Notes: generated by a model from the letters alone, not told the origin. DNA of 64,000 nt from Mesocentrotus franciscanus (GCA_037976565.1 CP137674.1:31093047-31157046), one strand, 5' to 3'. Shown: positions 12,639-25,288, numbered from the stretch's first letter. Made by a program: numbers and translations.

Positions 12639-13062
12639 GACCCCGTTCTCACTCACTTTGAAAGTGGTCTTAGTTAGACCGCTCCAGAGGAACGGGTCTT
12701 GAGGAACGGTTTGCGAGGGTCACACTCCAGGCAGTTTTTTATGGCTCAAACCGCTCCACGAGTCAAAGTGGTCTTGTTGCTACGGCAGCTCAAGTCAGCG
12801 GGTAAATTTTTGGGAATACTAAGCGTATGTACCGTACTACATGTTTCGCGTGCAACGTCACTGGACCACTTCCGTTCAAAGTACGCTTCCGTTCACACTC
12901 GCACGTTAGAGCGCTCCAAACCGCTCTTAATAAGACCCGTTCCTCGAGCAGTCCAGAAGTCCACTTCCTGGACCACTTTGACCGTTCTCACTCACCTAAG
13001 AACCGCTCCTGAGGAACGGGTCTTAGTTAGACCGCTCCAACGAAGTGAATGAGAACGGGGTC
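12639..13062. mobile_element. PIF/Harbinger-type MITE with TAA target duplication
   Basis: The ends are imperfect inverted repeats of at least 22 bases: GACCCCGTTCTCACTCACTT on the left, and its complement with one internal change on the right. Both sides are flanked by TAA (12636-12638 and 13063-13065). A three-base TWA duplication is the known hallmark of PIF/Harbinger elements, which supports the class assignment. Internal blocks 'ggtcttagttagaccgctcc' and 'gaggaacgggtctt' occur near both ends. The 117-residue frame at 12699-13052 resembles no transposase I recognise. The GC content is higher than its surroundings. Confidence 0.7.
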
Positions 13063-14080
13063 TAAGAGTGTATGTGTGCCTGTAGAACAATCTATTGATG
13101 TGACATCATTTAAAGTTAAACATGTTTCAAAACACAACTGCTTTCAAAATTTTCGAAAAAATGAATTTCAAAATGCATCTTTTCCTGTGATCTAATTCTA
13201 CAACTGACAAAACCCATGTACCTCATGAATAAAACTATGTATCAAATGGAATGCTGTTCAAAAGCCTGCTTCTGGGCTGAAGAAAAAAATATATCCTGAA
13301 CGCAGCCCTCTATTGGAGCCTTTTGGGTCAGAGTTCCTTGTTGAATGCACAAAGAATACCCTGGTGCTCCATTTAATTCCTTGTAAAATTTGTCAATAGG
13401 ATTAGCCTGGAAGATGTAGGTTATAGAACACTCAGAAGAATACAGCTTTCAAGTACTTCCAGAAATCTGTTTGCATTCTATATCAATGTGTGTACCCTTA
13501 GCAAGAATGTGTTAGATTCTTGAGTTTTAGTTTACCGTGTTTGGGTCATGCAGTGAAATCACTCTCCGTTTGTTTGTGATGAAGATTGACAAAAGCAGAG
13601 AAAAATGCAAATAGGAAAACTGTTTAATTGCAACCTTTCAGCAGTTGGAATGTTCTGCAACAAACTTATTTCATTTTGTGACGTAAATGAATATTTCAGT
13701 AGAGAGGAAATAATTGTATAACACATCAATTTTATGAACAATTTTGGTACTTTAAATTAAAACACAGTTTCATCACTTTAACTATTCAGCAATTCAACTA
13801 TGATTTTAATTATAGAGGAATCACGTTGATCTAGCCGAAATGCAAGTTTCCCTGCAGGTTTTATATGTGAACAAAATGATAAGACCTACATTCATATATA
13901 CATGTGACTGACATTTAACAACTCTGCATACAAACAAGCAATTCTAGTTTTAAAAAATATGGGGTCTTACCATTCTCGACCAGCAGTGTACCCAAATCCC
14001 TGTTAAGTTATGCACTGTCCACCAGCAGTGCCAGGAAAGTGTTTAGGTATTTAAAATGAATGTCATTGATCTCTACTTAC

Positions 14081-14388
14081 TTGCATTCAGAGTGATCGAT
14101 CCCTGCACCGACTTGGTCCCATTATCGTTTGCAGCTATACACTTGTACGATCCTGTATCCAGCGTACCGACATTATTAATCGTTAGCGTAGATCCGCCCT
14201 TAAATTCCCTGACAACGTTCCTCCCGATGTCGTCCCTGATGATCGCATCGTTCCGATACCACCAGTAAGTTGGTTTGGGATACCCTCGTATCCTGCAGTT
14301 GAGGGTGACAGAATCTCCTGGTATCACTGTCTCATTGTTCATGGGGGCATCAATGGCGATGTATGGGGTACCAGGAGGGGGCGTAGTA
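14081..14388 (-). CDS. ROR: ROR receptor tyrosine kinase, immunoglobulin (I-set) domain exon
   Basis: This 308-bp internal exon encodes about 103 residues. The acceptor is TATCTTTCAG|T (14389 side) and the donor is GCAA|GTAAGTAG (14080 side). It starts in phase 2 and ends in phase 1. After a Pro/Thr stretch (TTPPPG) comes YIAIDAPMNN, matching YLTLDEPMNN of vertebrate ROR1 at the same place. The Ig core follows: B-strand Cys32, C-strand Trp44 in YWWYRND (ROR1 has RWFKND), then LDTGSYKC with Cys84, comparable to TDTGYFQC. Sequons NET (Asn19) and NGT (Asn90) could be glycosylated. In the ROR family this membrane-distal Ig domain precedes a Frizzled-like cysteine-rich domain and a kringle, and the receptor acts in non-canonical Wnt5a signalling at the cell surface. 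An unrelated I-set protein is possible, but the PMNN and WxxND placement argues for ROR. The remaining domains are not in the window. Confidence 0.85.
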
Positions 14389-15003
14389 CTGAAAGATACA
14401 ATTATATCAAAACTTGATTACTTGCCAAAGAAATAATGATAAAAATAATTTAACATGTATATAGTTTTTTTTTTAATAATCATACAAATGTTCCAAAATT
14501 TTGCAGCTTTCTAGATAAATGAAGTAAGAATAAAATGCTGAATTCTTCCTATATCCAAGATACCAATTCTCAGTCTTTTACTTATACCTCGGGGGATATA
14601 GATAAGAACATGATCACTTATACGTATAAGGGGAAAAGGGCAACACATGATTTGGAATCTCTTTGATGACAAATCAAATATAAGGATCCATACAAAATGA
14701 TTACTGTAATACCGAAACTTTCATGCACATGCAGTTTTTGTCACGAAACTTTAAAGTTTTACTGTACATAGAAGATCATTTGTTTGGAGATAGCGGGCTT
14801 CTGAAGATCCCAAATGAATTGATAGAATTACAGATTACGATGCTTGATACAATAAAAAATGTCTTCATGTTATTCTGGAAACATAAATAACCCTTCATTT
14901 GTCTGACTGCGTCCAGTGTCATGAGGTTTCATAGACTCTGCAAGAGGCCTCATCTAAAAACCCGTTTGTGATTCTCAAGTGTCTGATTTCATAATGGAAG
15001 CTA

Positions 15004-15410
15004 CGTTCATACGGTACCATCTTAGTTATGAACTTGGAGTTTCCGAAACCTCAAAGTCATAAACAATGATTCACTAACCACGACGACGAGGGTTCACACG
15101 GGACCGACACAACAAGTATTCAAAGTTAACTACAAGCTAGAGAAAGCATTCATTTTAACTACAAGCCAGCGTAACCTCAAAGTTAACTGCGTCGTCCGCA
15201 CGACACATAACTTCAAGTAAGGACCCCCCTTGCTTCAGGTAGTTAGTAGTTACCATGCTAACCTTAAGATCAGTCATGGGCATATGTACTTCAAGTTAAC
15301 TTAAAGTGTGACCACGAGTGCGTCCACATGGTCCCTAACTACAAGATAACTTTGAAATTTACAACCATGACCTTAACTTCACGTTAACGGTCTATGGTGT
15401 GAACCTAACT
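15004..15410. mobile_element. MITE-like element with GTTCA(T/C)AC ends
   Basis: The left end 'acgttcatacggtacca' and the right end 'tatggtgtgaacctaac' are imperfect inverted repeats. Many copies of 'aagttaact' and 'taactacaag' in both orientations fill the interior, giving extensive self-complementarity. The GC content exceeds the flanks. It is related to the fragment at 5228-5345. No transposase frame is present. Confidence 0.5.
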
Positions 15411-18039
15411 TATGATGAATAAATGAGTATGTCAGTATGATGTTCCTCAGTGGAATTAAACAGAATGGGAATGATAAGAGATGTCTGATCTACATTAGTG
15501 GGGCCACCCAAGTTAGATCAAGAAGAAAAAATAAACATAAATTTCATTGACAAGAAATGTTTCATACACAGACACATTATATTTCATTGAAGACTTTTAG
15601 AAATAGGCAACTGCACAAAATGCTAATGTGCACTCTCTCTCTCTCTCTCTCTCTTTCCCTCCCTCCGATGGCCGGGTGATCAACAAGGGTGACTGGCAAT
15701 ACAAAAAGAGTATTAGTATTCTTAATTCTGAAGAGTATACGGACATACAATCAAATTCAAAATCTAGGTCAAACGCAGATATACATCACCTAAATTCATA
15801 ATCATATTTAGAGCTCAAGCGTAGGCTAAAGCCCAACGTAATGCTAATTCCTCAGCTTGATAGGCTTTTCATATTTTCACATTTGACCATTCCCCCACTA
15901 CCACGCTGGTCATTTAATTTTGGACGATGCACAAGTGATAGTTTCTAAATCAGATTTTCCCCTCCATCTCCTCCACCTTCCCCCTCCCTGGGCCTCTGGG
16001 GGGCAATGGCAGCCGACAATAGGGTCTCCGTGGACACCCTTTGTCCCTCAGACACACTCGCATCATGGCCATAACGCCAACTACATGAAAAATGATATCC
16101 AAGAGTAAATTTCGGTAGGGCAATTGGGACAGTGGGGTGAATATGAAGCGTGGGGTGGTCTATAAGCGGTAAATAGCGATGGCCGCTATCGTGACGAAAC
16201 GCCCAGAGGGGGCCCGGTTCAAGATTCTATGAAGGAAGTTTGGGATTTCGCAGACCTGCAGGATAAGTAAAGATAAGATTCCAGCTTTGGCTTGGCCGAA
16301 ATGGTCTATCGATTTCAACCATTGCAGAGGATTTCCTTCTCTATGCATGCGTCGCTTTTTATTTCATTTTCTTTGGTAGAATTCAGGAGTTACATCCATA
16401 TTCATTAGATTGGGGGCTGGAGGCTAAAACCAATAACCTTTAACTTCACTTCAGCTTTTCTCTCTCAAGCTGTGTATAGAAGTACACATGGACATATTAC
16501 AGATGAAAATAATTCTTGCATGCACGGCCATACTAGCCCATGGGAAACAGTAACCTTGTGCATAATATTTGAGGCCCTAGATGATTCTAATGACAGTCCT
16601 CTTTGGTCATTTGTAATAGCATCCTGAATACTGTGATTAAGAGCTGAACATGGTAATAATTCCATCACAAAGGGCTTGTACATATCAAACAGCAGTGGTA
16701 AACTACTGAAATTTCAATCTCTATTATTATGCTGAAACCAACTCACCAAGTGACAAGCCTCTCTCATCATTGGAGTGTAAATCATGGTTTTTTAGCAAGT
16801 TTATTACAAAATTAAACATCACTGATCAATTTCTACATTGAGATGAAATTAAGAGTTCCATAAATCATCAAATCACGATAAAAGAGGAGAAGGATTGTTT
16901 TATTAAAATTTATCTTCATCCTCAGGTTGCAAGTGTTGTATGTGATATCCTTCAAGGATAAATTGATTTTTTTTAAAGATGCTAAACCATGTCAACATCA
17001 CTGTGTTAAATAGTATAAAAGTTCAACCAATTATATTTTATACCACACCGCACTATGAGCAAAATGCTGGGACCTTGCCTATATTATTTACAAACAATTT
17101 ATTTAGGGTTTCGAAATATACTTGATGATCATTTACATATGTTGACACAAAAGCACTTGATCTTATGTCCTACATAAATTATTCAATATTATGTGCATTC
17201 TCTCGCTTTCAAATCAGTCTGTCAAGTAAAGCCTAAGCAAGAAATCTGTCATTTTCTAGTTCAGAAAATTTGCCAGACAAATATCATATTATCTCCTGCT
17301 ATCATCTCATATCTTTAAGAAGATAAATATTATGCCATGGTACCAACATCAAATTGGTATTACCCCCGGTACAACAAAAACCTTGAACAGCTAGGGACAC
17401 AGAAAGAGAGACCGAAGGAGATAAAGGCAGAGATAGAGAAAAAGGGAAAAGAAAGATACAGAGACAGACAGACAGATGAACATGTCAAAATCTAATCCAT
17501 CTCTATAAAATCTGTCTTCTCATTTCAACCTCTTAACTTCAAATAAATGACAGGAATATCAGATATTTGTGAGCAGGCAGAGATGGAAGATCTCGCATGG
17601 CACATTTTCACTTCCAAATCTCAATCAAAGCTTAGATCTAACACATTACCTATGCTTGCATTCACTGTCTTCTACAAAATGGTAGTGGCATAAATTAGTT
17701 ATCCCAAGGAGATACTCTTAAAATGTGATTAGAGTTTAGCTTTGTAGCCTGTAAAGCATTTTCTTGGCTGTTGAATATCCATGAGTAATTTGCTTAAGAT
17801 ATTTTATACAAAATGCAATGGAAGTAATTCCACTCTAACCTTCTAAACACAATTTCTGACTGCCACCTACATTGGACAATATATTCTGCATTAGACAATC
17901 TACTATATTTGAATACATAGTTGCAAGAAATGTGGAAAAGAATGAAATTGTAAAGCCAATTATATTTCTATTTTTGTGCATGACCAAAAAGTTGTCTGTT
18001 AAAATCCAGAAAGGAGTTAACTTTGCATTGAAGTGCATG

Positions 18040-18068
18040 AGGTAACTACCTTCTGGCTCTAAACATAC
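18040..18068. repeat. single arm of dispersed palindromic element
   Basis: The block 'gtaactaccttctggctcta' followed by 'aacatac' matches one arm of the palindrome found at 23062 and elsewhere. The partner arm is not evident. Confidence 0.5.
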
Positions 18069-18268
18069 AAAATGTGAATTGAATTGCAAAGCCAGCTCAA
18101 TATGACATGCTATAACTTGTATTCACAGGAATATCATAAAAAATAATATTCAGGTAGAGTGACAAATCTAAATCTAAATAATCCTTCTTCTGAAATTCTG
18201 CTGAAATATATTATCATCAATTTCTTGAAGAATAGAAAAGCATAAAAAGAGAGCAGCATTTTTCTTAC

Positions 18269-18351
18269 CTATCTGAAAGCACAGGAGGATAAAATGTCTG
18301 GACTAGTAAGAGATGGGCAATAATCCATCGATAGATTCCTGTAATCTCCAT
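18269..18351 (-). CDS. ROR: candidate alternative first coding exon of ROR (signal peptide)
   Basis: On the minus strand an ATG at 18351 in a strong context (ATC ATG G; A at -3, G at +4) follows an in-frame TGA only 12 bases upstream. It opens 27 codons plus two bases, ending at the donor GATAG|GTAAGAAA. The peptide has the form of a signal sequence: MEITGIYR, a hydrophobic run WIIAHLLLVQTFY, then PPVLSD. The exon ends in phase 2, exactly the phase the Ig exon (14388) needs. AG+T gives Ser, so the predicted joint is VLSD-S-TTPPPGTPY. The linker exon at 31406 ends in the same phase, so the two would be mutually alternative 5' partners. Seen: start, hydrophobic run, donor and phase. Inferred: use as an internal-promoter isoform lacking the Ser/Thr linker. 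No transcript evidence is available here. Confidence 0.6.
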
Positions 18352-20350
18352 GATAGAGTCTAGTCAGTTCAACTGTTTGACAGGCTCAACAGATTTTCAT
18401 TTACATCAACCCCACAAACGACGCTAGCTGATACTGAAACGTGTATGTCCAGCAAACTCCAGACGTCCAACTGAAGACTTGCAAGTAAAAGTGCTTTCCT
18501 CTCCGTCTGCTGCTTGGGCTATTCAAAATGAAGATGTCTGGCGGAGGATAGATGGAGATGTCAAACTCGGACAAGATTCAAAGTCTTGACATTCGGCTCG
18601 AGCAGCCAGGTGGCCAGTTAGGATAATTTTTCCTTCAAATACAATAGAGCAAACACGAGATGCGGTTACTGCACTTAGAAGAGGTTTTAGGCTCTTTCGT
18701 TTTCCAGACAAGACCAGCTGCCCCTAACAGCAGCATTTGACAGAATTCGAGATGAAAAGTTCCTCACAAAGGGCAGGATGGGAGCAGGAAAGTTCATTCC
18801 AATAAACATATACTTATTTTCCAAAGTTCCAGAATAGCAACATGTCATGTCTATGAAACTCTGTGCACTTCGACTCTACATGAAGTGAAAATAGTTAGTT
18901 CCTGCAAACCGTAATGAAATGTAAGATTGTTTATAACTGTCAAATCCGATTTGAATCGGTTTTGTCCTTTGTATAAATCACAACATGAAGAAATATTGCT
19001 TGATGTCACAATCTAACATTAGATCACACAGCTCATCATCATCATCATCTGCAGAAGGGAAGACACAGTCGCAAGATGCGGTCGTTTTTCACTGGCGGCT
19101 TAATTCAAAGTGACACGTCTCTTGATAAACCGAAGTTTGACTGACAGACAGATTCAGCATAACTCCACAGCAGAAAGTATTCCATGGATGTCATTTGTGA
19201 GGGAGATAACTGGTATTGAGGCCCATCAACAATCTATGTTCTTTCTACCAGGACTCAACGCAGATAACAGGTAATACTCTATCAATTTGTCACAAGAAGA
19301 CGATAAGACTCCCCTGTCCACTCTCTGCAGTGCACTGTCTAATAATTGACTGACTGCAGAGACGATGTACCTACGCTGTATAAAGGTTGGTTGTACAGTA
19401 CACTGTTACTGCAACGCTCCTTAAGCTAATACTATTGCAGCATCTTTTGTTTGGGGACCGGGTCTTAAAAGGAACTCATGACAATTCAATCAACGAATAG
19501 AGCCTTGAGTTGAAAGTACAGCAATAAAGAAAGAGATAGAAAGAGAGACGGAGAGAGCAAGAGAGAGCAAGGGTTATAAAAATGTTTTGTCTGTCACAAA
19601 GTTGAGAAAAAGTGATTCAGGAAATTCTAGTGAAGATGTTATCAAGCTATTCAAGTGCCTGTCCGTACCTATTCAGCTCTAGTGGTTCCTCAATAGAGGA
19701 GCATTCCAAATGCCTTACAATTCGGCTGCACAAACAAGGATCCAGTCTTTTATATTTCCCATTAAAGCTTTGTAGCTTGGTAACCGAGAGTTGAACGTAT
19801 GCTCTTTGTGATCACCTTCAGGAAGAAAACCTCTTTGGTGAGTGGGCTTTTAGTGAAACCCAGAACGAAAGATCAGACACGATTCGATCCAGAGAAAATG
19901 TATCCAATACTGCGGCAAGTTTGTATGTAACCACATATCCAAACACTGGAGGAAGACAATGAGAGTTTCTCAAACTGGGTCCTTCCTTCCTCTCCAGACA
20001 GGGTGTAAACAGTCACTTAGCTTACAAAGCACAGGTGAAAAACACTTGAAGAAGAGGATCAAAGCCGCGGCATAATCAATGCATAAAAGATAGCTTTTCC
20101 CCTTGTAAAAAGCATCTAGGCTAAAGCGAAGCTGAGTGCTTCAAGCGCCTTTCAGGACGGCTTAGCGCTGGGTTTCCACCCCTCCGAGTCTAATGACCTC
20201 TGAGGGTTTGGCACACAAATGTGCTGGGAGCAGTAGAGGGTTGGGCTTGGAAGAAAAGAGAGATTAGAACGCTGGCAAGAGAGAAAGGAGGGCAACTCGC
20301 TCAAAGGAACCGCCCACCACTAAAACAGACAGCCTACTTCCACCATGTTG
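18352..20350 (-). promoter_or_regulatory. putative 5' UTR and internal promoter region
   Basis: Upstream (on the minus strand) of the signal-peptide exon lies about 2 kb that is richer in GC and CpG than the surrounding intron and lacks transposon-like repeats. A TATAAAAG word occurs at 19754-19747 on the minus strand and a weaker TTATAAAC near 18935. A 62-codon frame at 18711-18523 would be an upstream ORF if transcription starts above it. Only the position relative to a convincing start exon supports promoter function, and no initiator could be fixed. Confidence 0.3.
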
Positions 20351-21615
20351 TTTCCATCATCTCTAAGAAAATTTAGAAAAAGATTGCTGGCAGGAAAAAC
20401 ACTTCTTGTCCTTCAGCACATTTCCAAGGCTTGCTTGCGATACTTCCATTCCTTGTCTAAAATTATTGAATGAATTGGTTTGATTCTTCCTGATGAAAAC
20501 ATAGTTTGTCCGCTCTATGCTGTCTAGACATGCTAAAAGCAAGCCATCATTCTACAACTAGAGTGGGATCAGTTGATGAAATCATACAACAGTAATGTAA
20601 TGAATCCAGCACAGTACCATCATTAGGCTAGGCCCAACCCACCACAATGGAACTGGCTCCAAAGTTAGCCCATCAAAAAAAAGGGCTTCGCTGCCTAATT
20701 AGATGGGGTAAAGGGCCGCCAATGGAAGTCCCTTCCGGCAATGCCACTCATAATAGATATTATGACGGATGGAATTGACGCCTCCAGAAGAAAAATGAGA
20801 TAAACAAATGCCTGGACTCCAACCCGGGATGGCATCCCACACGGGATACTGACACACTGATTATTGTTACAAGAAGGATGTTGAACTTACTCCAAAGCAC
20901 CCAAAATCAGAAAACATCTAATGCATCATCGTTCTCTGTTTCATACATACCCCCCCCCCAAAAAAAAAAATGATTTATACCATATGAAAACTTTCTCGAC
21001 TCACTGTCATTGGGAGTCAAGTCCATGTTTTGCATTGACATTCTTATGAGCACACAGTAAACAATTTGGAAAGATTGGATTTTAAGGGTGGATAAAATGA
21101 AATAACATAATTGAGAAATTATAAAATTATACAGCAAGTTTTAGAATGCTAATCAATGAAAGATGATGCAAAATATAAGCCTTGGTATATGCTACTGATG
21201 ACAAAATATGTGGGGTTTTTTTTCTATGACTTTAGAAGTGAAGTTTTCTTCTCCCATCTTATTATGTACACTGTATTTCCCTTTTCTTGAATAATGTATG
21301 GAAAAGGGAGAAAATCTGTACTTGAACACTATGTTATAAATAATACAGAAAGACATAACTGGTTTATGGTAAAAAATCTTGAGAGTGTGAGAGCACATGT
21401 ATGTTAGCAAGCGAGCAGGGAAAAAATTAATATTTATTTTTCGGGGGCTACTTTTCAAGCTTGCCTGCATAAAAATAACTCTAAAAAATTGTTTGCATTG
21501 AACTCTATGCAAATTTACAGGGGCTCTTTTCTGATTTTCGGGGGCTCTTTTGGGCATTTCGGGGGCGAATTTGCCCTGAGCCCCCGTGTATTTTTTTCAC
21601 TGCAAGCGAGATGGG

Positions 21616-21646
21616 GAGGAAGAGGAGGAGGAGGAGGAGGAGGAGG
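21616..21646. repeat. (GAG/AGG)n triplet repeat
   Basis: A short purine triplet run on the plus strand within a G-rich segment. It gives the spurious Gly-rich and Leu-rich frames across 21489-21780. Confidence 0.85.
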
Positions 21647-23061
21647 GTGGAGGGATGGAGGAGAGGTGAATCTGGCCTTAGAACCACTGACCGTGCAAAG
21701 TGAAGTTTCTTTAACATTGACCTAGGGGTGTGGAGGGGTGAGTGAGCAGGGGCTATAACCTTACCCCATTCTGTTGTCATTACTCGGTAGAGGATTCCTC
21801 ATTCATCCTGGGACTTGGCTAATCATTGAACAACCAAACAGGTTGATGTCCCAAGGGGAATCGGTTCTGCATTTTTGTCTGAAAATCTATCTTCATGTTG
21901 ATCTTAACGAAGCAGATGATATTTCATAAAGCAATAAATCAAGCCTCCATGGGTCAGTTTATCACAATATTTCACAACTAACTTTGAAATATGGTACATC
22001 TTGGTATAATATAGTCTGTCTTCATACTAAATTATGAATCTGTCAGTAGAATATATTTCAATTTCATCTAAATTTATTGTAGGTCCGAATATACATGTAG
22101 GCTATATTATACCATTTGAATAACTCACATCTAAAGTGCTGGAGTGAGGGTTTTCTTCATTCACGACTCTTTGAGCTGATCGACGGAATCATAATAACAA
22201 CAAAAATGATAATATTGATAATTTGGGGTGATATGAGATGATATTGCCCTCGTATGCAACAGCATATACACGCATCATCCCGGAATCTATTCTCATATGC
22301 CTCTTCAAGCCAGTCAATATCAATAATGTCCAGATAATATGACATTGTCATCATCTGAACTTGACTGATGGTTAGAGTAGAATGTTTACAATGTTCACAC
22401 ACCATGACAACAGGGTAGACAAGAAGACTGGACCACAGCTGTCACATGACAGCAGAAGATGTCGTGATTGGGTGTTCCCAGACTGTGAGATCCCTGACGA
22501 CCGACGATGGCTACATGAGGGTTGTGGAGTGGGGCAAAGAGATAAATGGAAGACAAAGGATGCCATCGCAACGATGTCTCGTAATACAGTTCTGAGCGTG
22601 CAGTTTTAGTAACGGTATAATGTTTCGTTTCAGACCAATCTGATCTCATGATAAAACTTCTTTCGAAAGCAATGAAGTTGATAATCAATATTCATGTAGC
22701 AAGAGAAATTACAATGTTATTCCTTCACAGAAGCTAATACTGGTTCATAATGCAATAGGGTATTTGAACACTTTCATGTTCCTCAAATACTTTTATAAAT
22801 TGTTAAATATATTATTCTTTTTTAAATTAATAGAAAATAAAGGTAATATTTGTAGAAGTATTTATTAAAATGATTGAATGTATCATCAAACCATAATCGA
22901 TTGTGATCTCAAAATTTGTGGTTCTAAGTTCCAACTTTATGCAATTATATTTCAATGTCTTTGGCTTCAATCTCAGGAATACCTAATATTACAAAAGTTG
23001 TCATAATTCATTAGATTGCTTGATGGAATCTCATCTTTTCTTTCAATGTCTTATAAATATA

Positions 23062-23137
23062 CAGTCTGTTTGGAGTCAGATCGTTAACTTTGTGTAAAGT
23101 ATAAGAGTTAATGCCCTTCTGGCTCCAAACAGACAAT
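23062..23137. repeat. dispersed palindromic element, near-complete copy
   Basis: The left arm 'cagtctgtttggagtcaga' to 'gttaact' pairs with the right arm 'gagttaatgcccttctggct' to 'ccaaacagacaat'. The loop is about 14 bases ('ttgtgtaaagtata'). The arms extend to about 28 bases, one of the longest examples. Confidence 0.8.
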
Positions 23138-24619
23138 ACTTTAATCAGATTAAACCATATTTCACTCATTTCCCTTCCATCCACGAATGGCTACCACCTT
23201 TAAAAAGTAAAGAGCGTCTTTAACAATGAGAGACAAATGACAGTAATAGAGAGAAATGAAAATGGAGGACATCTAGGAAGAAGAGCATGCGAGGACAGAC
23301 AAATAACCCATCTTCAATCATGCATGTCGAATAATGAACTCTCTTTCCCCTATCGCCTTGGGCTCCCCGGTTTAGATTTCACATTCTCATACCTCTTAAC
23401 ATTCAAGCATGCTGATTCCTTGCTCAAGTTCACTAAAGAAAGCACCTTAAAGGTACTAAGAAACATTCTTCAGAGAAAATGATAGATGTTGAATTATAGA
23501 TAGGCATGAATCTCTTATAAAAGATATGAGAAAAGCTTAAATATAGTAGAAATACAATATCCTGCATCTTTCATTGATTTAGAAAATTGTATACTTGTTT
23601 ACCAAGTAAAACCTGATGCAGAACGATAGCATAGAGTATCTAGTGGAACTTCTAAACCATTCTTTTTTGGGGGGGAGGGGGTGCAAAAATAATTCACTCT
23701 TTTGTATGGTTGTTTATCTTGCTGCCAATATTACCTTAGGAATATTTTGTTTTATTCATTTAGTTTTTAATTTAGGTGGAACAGATATTACATTTTAAAC
23801 CATGTACAACTAGTGATGTCTTCTAAATCCTTCTATGTAGAGCTCCCTGCATACAAAATGTACCAAGTTGGTATGATAATGTGACCTACATAATGTATGT
23901 TAAACATTCTCCATGAAACGCAACACTAAACCTGACAGATGCACAGGCAGGTGCTGTGTGAACACTGTATCTGATCTGGTTTATAATCAACAAAGTGTGG
24001 AGAGTGACATGGTACACATTCTGAAGCAATGCAGGCTGCAGAGGGAGCTCCTGAGGGAGCACACAAACCCTTCTTTGGGGGACAACTCCCACAGCATACA
24101 TGCATAACATTTTGCAGCAACTACTGTATTTTCTAGTTAACATGAGATAAGGTGTGGATAGGGACATGGTCAAACATATTCACATTCAAACTTGAAACTT
24201 GAAAAGAACCAAATACAGTAAAGGATCTTGTGGGGGTGTAGGACATGTGCCCTGCAACCCTCTATTGGAGGGGTGGGGGTAACTTTCCCTGCATGCATGA
24301 ATGCATAACATTTGCAGTGCAAGCACCCTTTTTTTTGGGGGGGGGGGAGTTAGAACCACTAGTGTGAACAGGCATGATACAAGATCTCCACATTCAAAGA
24401 GAACAGAATGCAGATGGGTGAATACAGGGCTCCAAAGTGAGGACCACACTGGGCATAGGAGGTGCTCATATACACCTAGTACATGTATATCTTCCTGGTC
24501 ACTTCCTTGGCATACATACATATGGTTTTCTACTTTCTAGGTGCTCCTGCTATTCCAAAAGCTAGAAAAGAGATGCAGATAGAGAACCAAGAGTAGGGCA
24601 TGTTGGAAATATCACATGT

Positions 24620-24695
24620 TACAGAGCCAGAAGGGCATTAACTCATATATTTTACCCGAAGTTTACGCCCTTTCGGCTCCAAATAAATAGACAAT
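24620..24695. repeat. dispersed palindromic element copy
   Basis: The left arm 'agagccagaagggcattaac' pairs with 'gtttacgccctttcggctcc'. The loop is AT-rich and the right flank 'aaataaatagacaat' resembles the common 'aaacagacaat'. Confidence 0.75.
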
Positions 24696-25206
24696 ATACA
24701 GTACATGGCAGGATGGGCAGGATGCGCAAGATGAGATTTTCAAGTATGCATTGATCAGCACCACCGGTCAGTTGATAAGGAGAAGCGGTCGTTGGCCCCG
24801 CCTGCTTGAGAGTCCGGTTAACGATTTGACACGTCCATCTCCCACCATTACGCATCCCAATTACCACCACCATCAACCCCTGTGCGACAGCCCAATAATT
24901 GGGTCATGAACGGGACAATCTACCCCCTACGGCTGATTGTCAAATATGATCATCGACTCAGCGGAGCGCACAGCTTCATCTCCAGATGATGGACTGTAGC
25001 TAACTCAAAGACATCACACCTACCTTGTCTGCATGTCTTCAATTTAATTCATCACAGGGTGACACTAAAATATATATGCTCCACTCCTTGTCATAGCTTG
25101 CCTTGGTACTGATTATTTGAACTCACATTTTACTTTTCCCCATTCCTGCTCATTTACAACTCTACAATTTTTTCTCTGTGCATTTTTTTTTCTAATGTAG
25201 ATCATT

Positions 25207-25288
25207 TTGTCTGTTCAGAGCCAGAAGGACGTTAACTATGTGTAAAAGTATATGAGTTAATGCCCTTCTGGCTCCAAACAAACAATCT
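25207..25288. repeat. dispersed palindromic element copy
   Basis: The left arm is 'tgtctgttcagagccagaag' with 'gacgttaact'. The right arm is 'gagttaatgcccttctggct' with 'ccaaacaaacaat'. The loop is 'atgtgtaaaagtatat'. A more degenerate copy appears to follow at about 25293-25365. Confidence 0.8.

Larger units (their letters stand above)
3121..14080 (-). other. large intron of ROR, rich in small DNA transposons
   Basis: No coding exon was recognised between the candidate microexon and the Ig exon. The interval carries several inverted-repeat elements, listed separately, at about 3978-4315, 4518-4910, 7111-7508, 8970-9320, 10631-10769 and 12639-13062. The remainder is AT-rich unique sequence. 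Open frames such as the 88-residue one at 7320-7586 and the 117-residue one at 12699-13052 lie inside these elements. Confidence 0.5.
14389..18268 (-). other. intron between the alternative first exon and the Ig exon
   Basis: No exon was recognised. It contains a transposon-like repeat (15004-15410), a short CT run near 15633-15654, a GA-rich patch near 17400-17480, and a single arm of the dispersed palindromic element near 18040-18068. The block at about 15840-16350 is more GC-balanced and low in simple repeats, so it could be regulatory. Confidence 0.5.

Noticed and set aside
12699..13052. 117-residue Arg-rich frame
   Set aside because: Lies wholly inside the TAA-flanked MITE and shows no transposase features.
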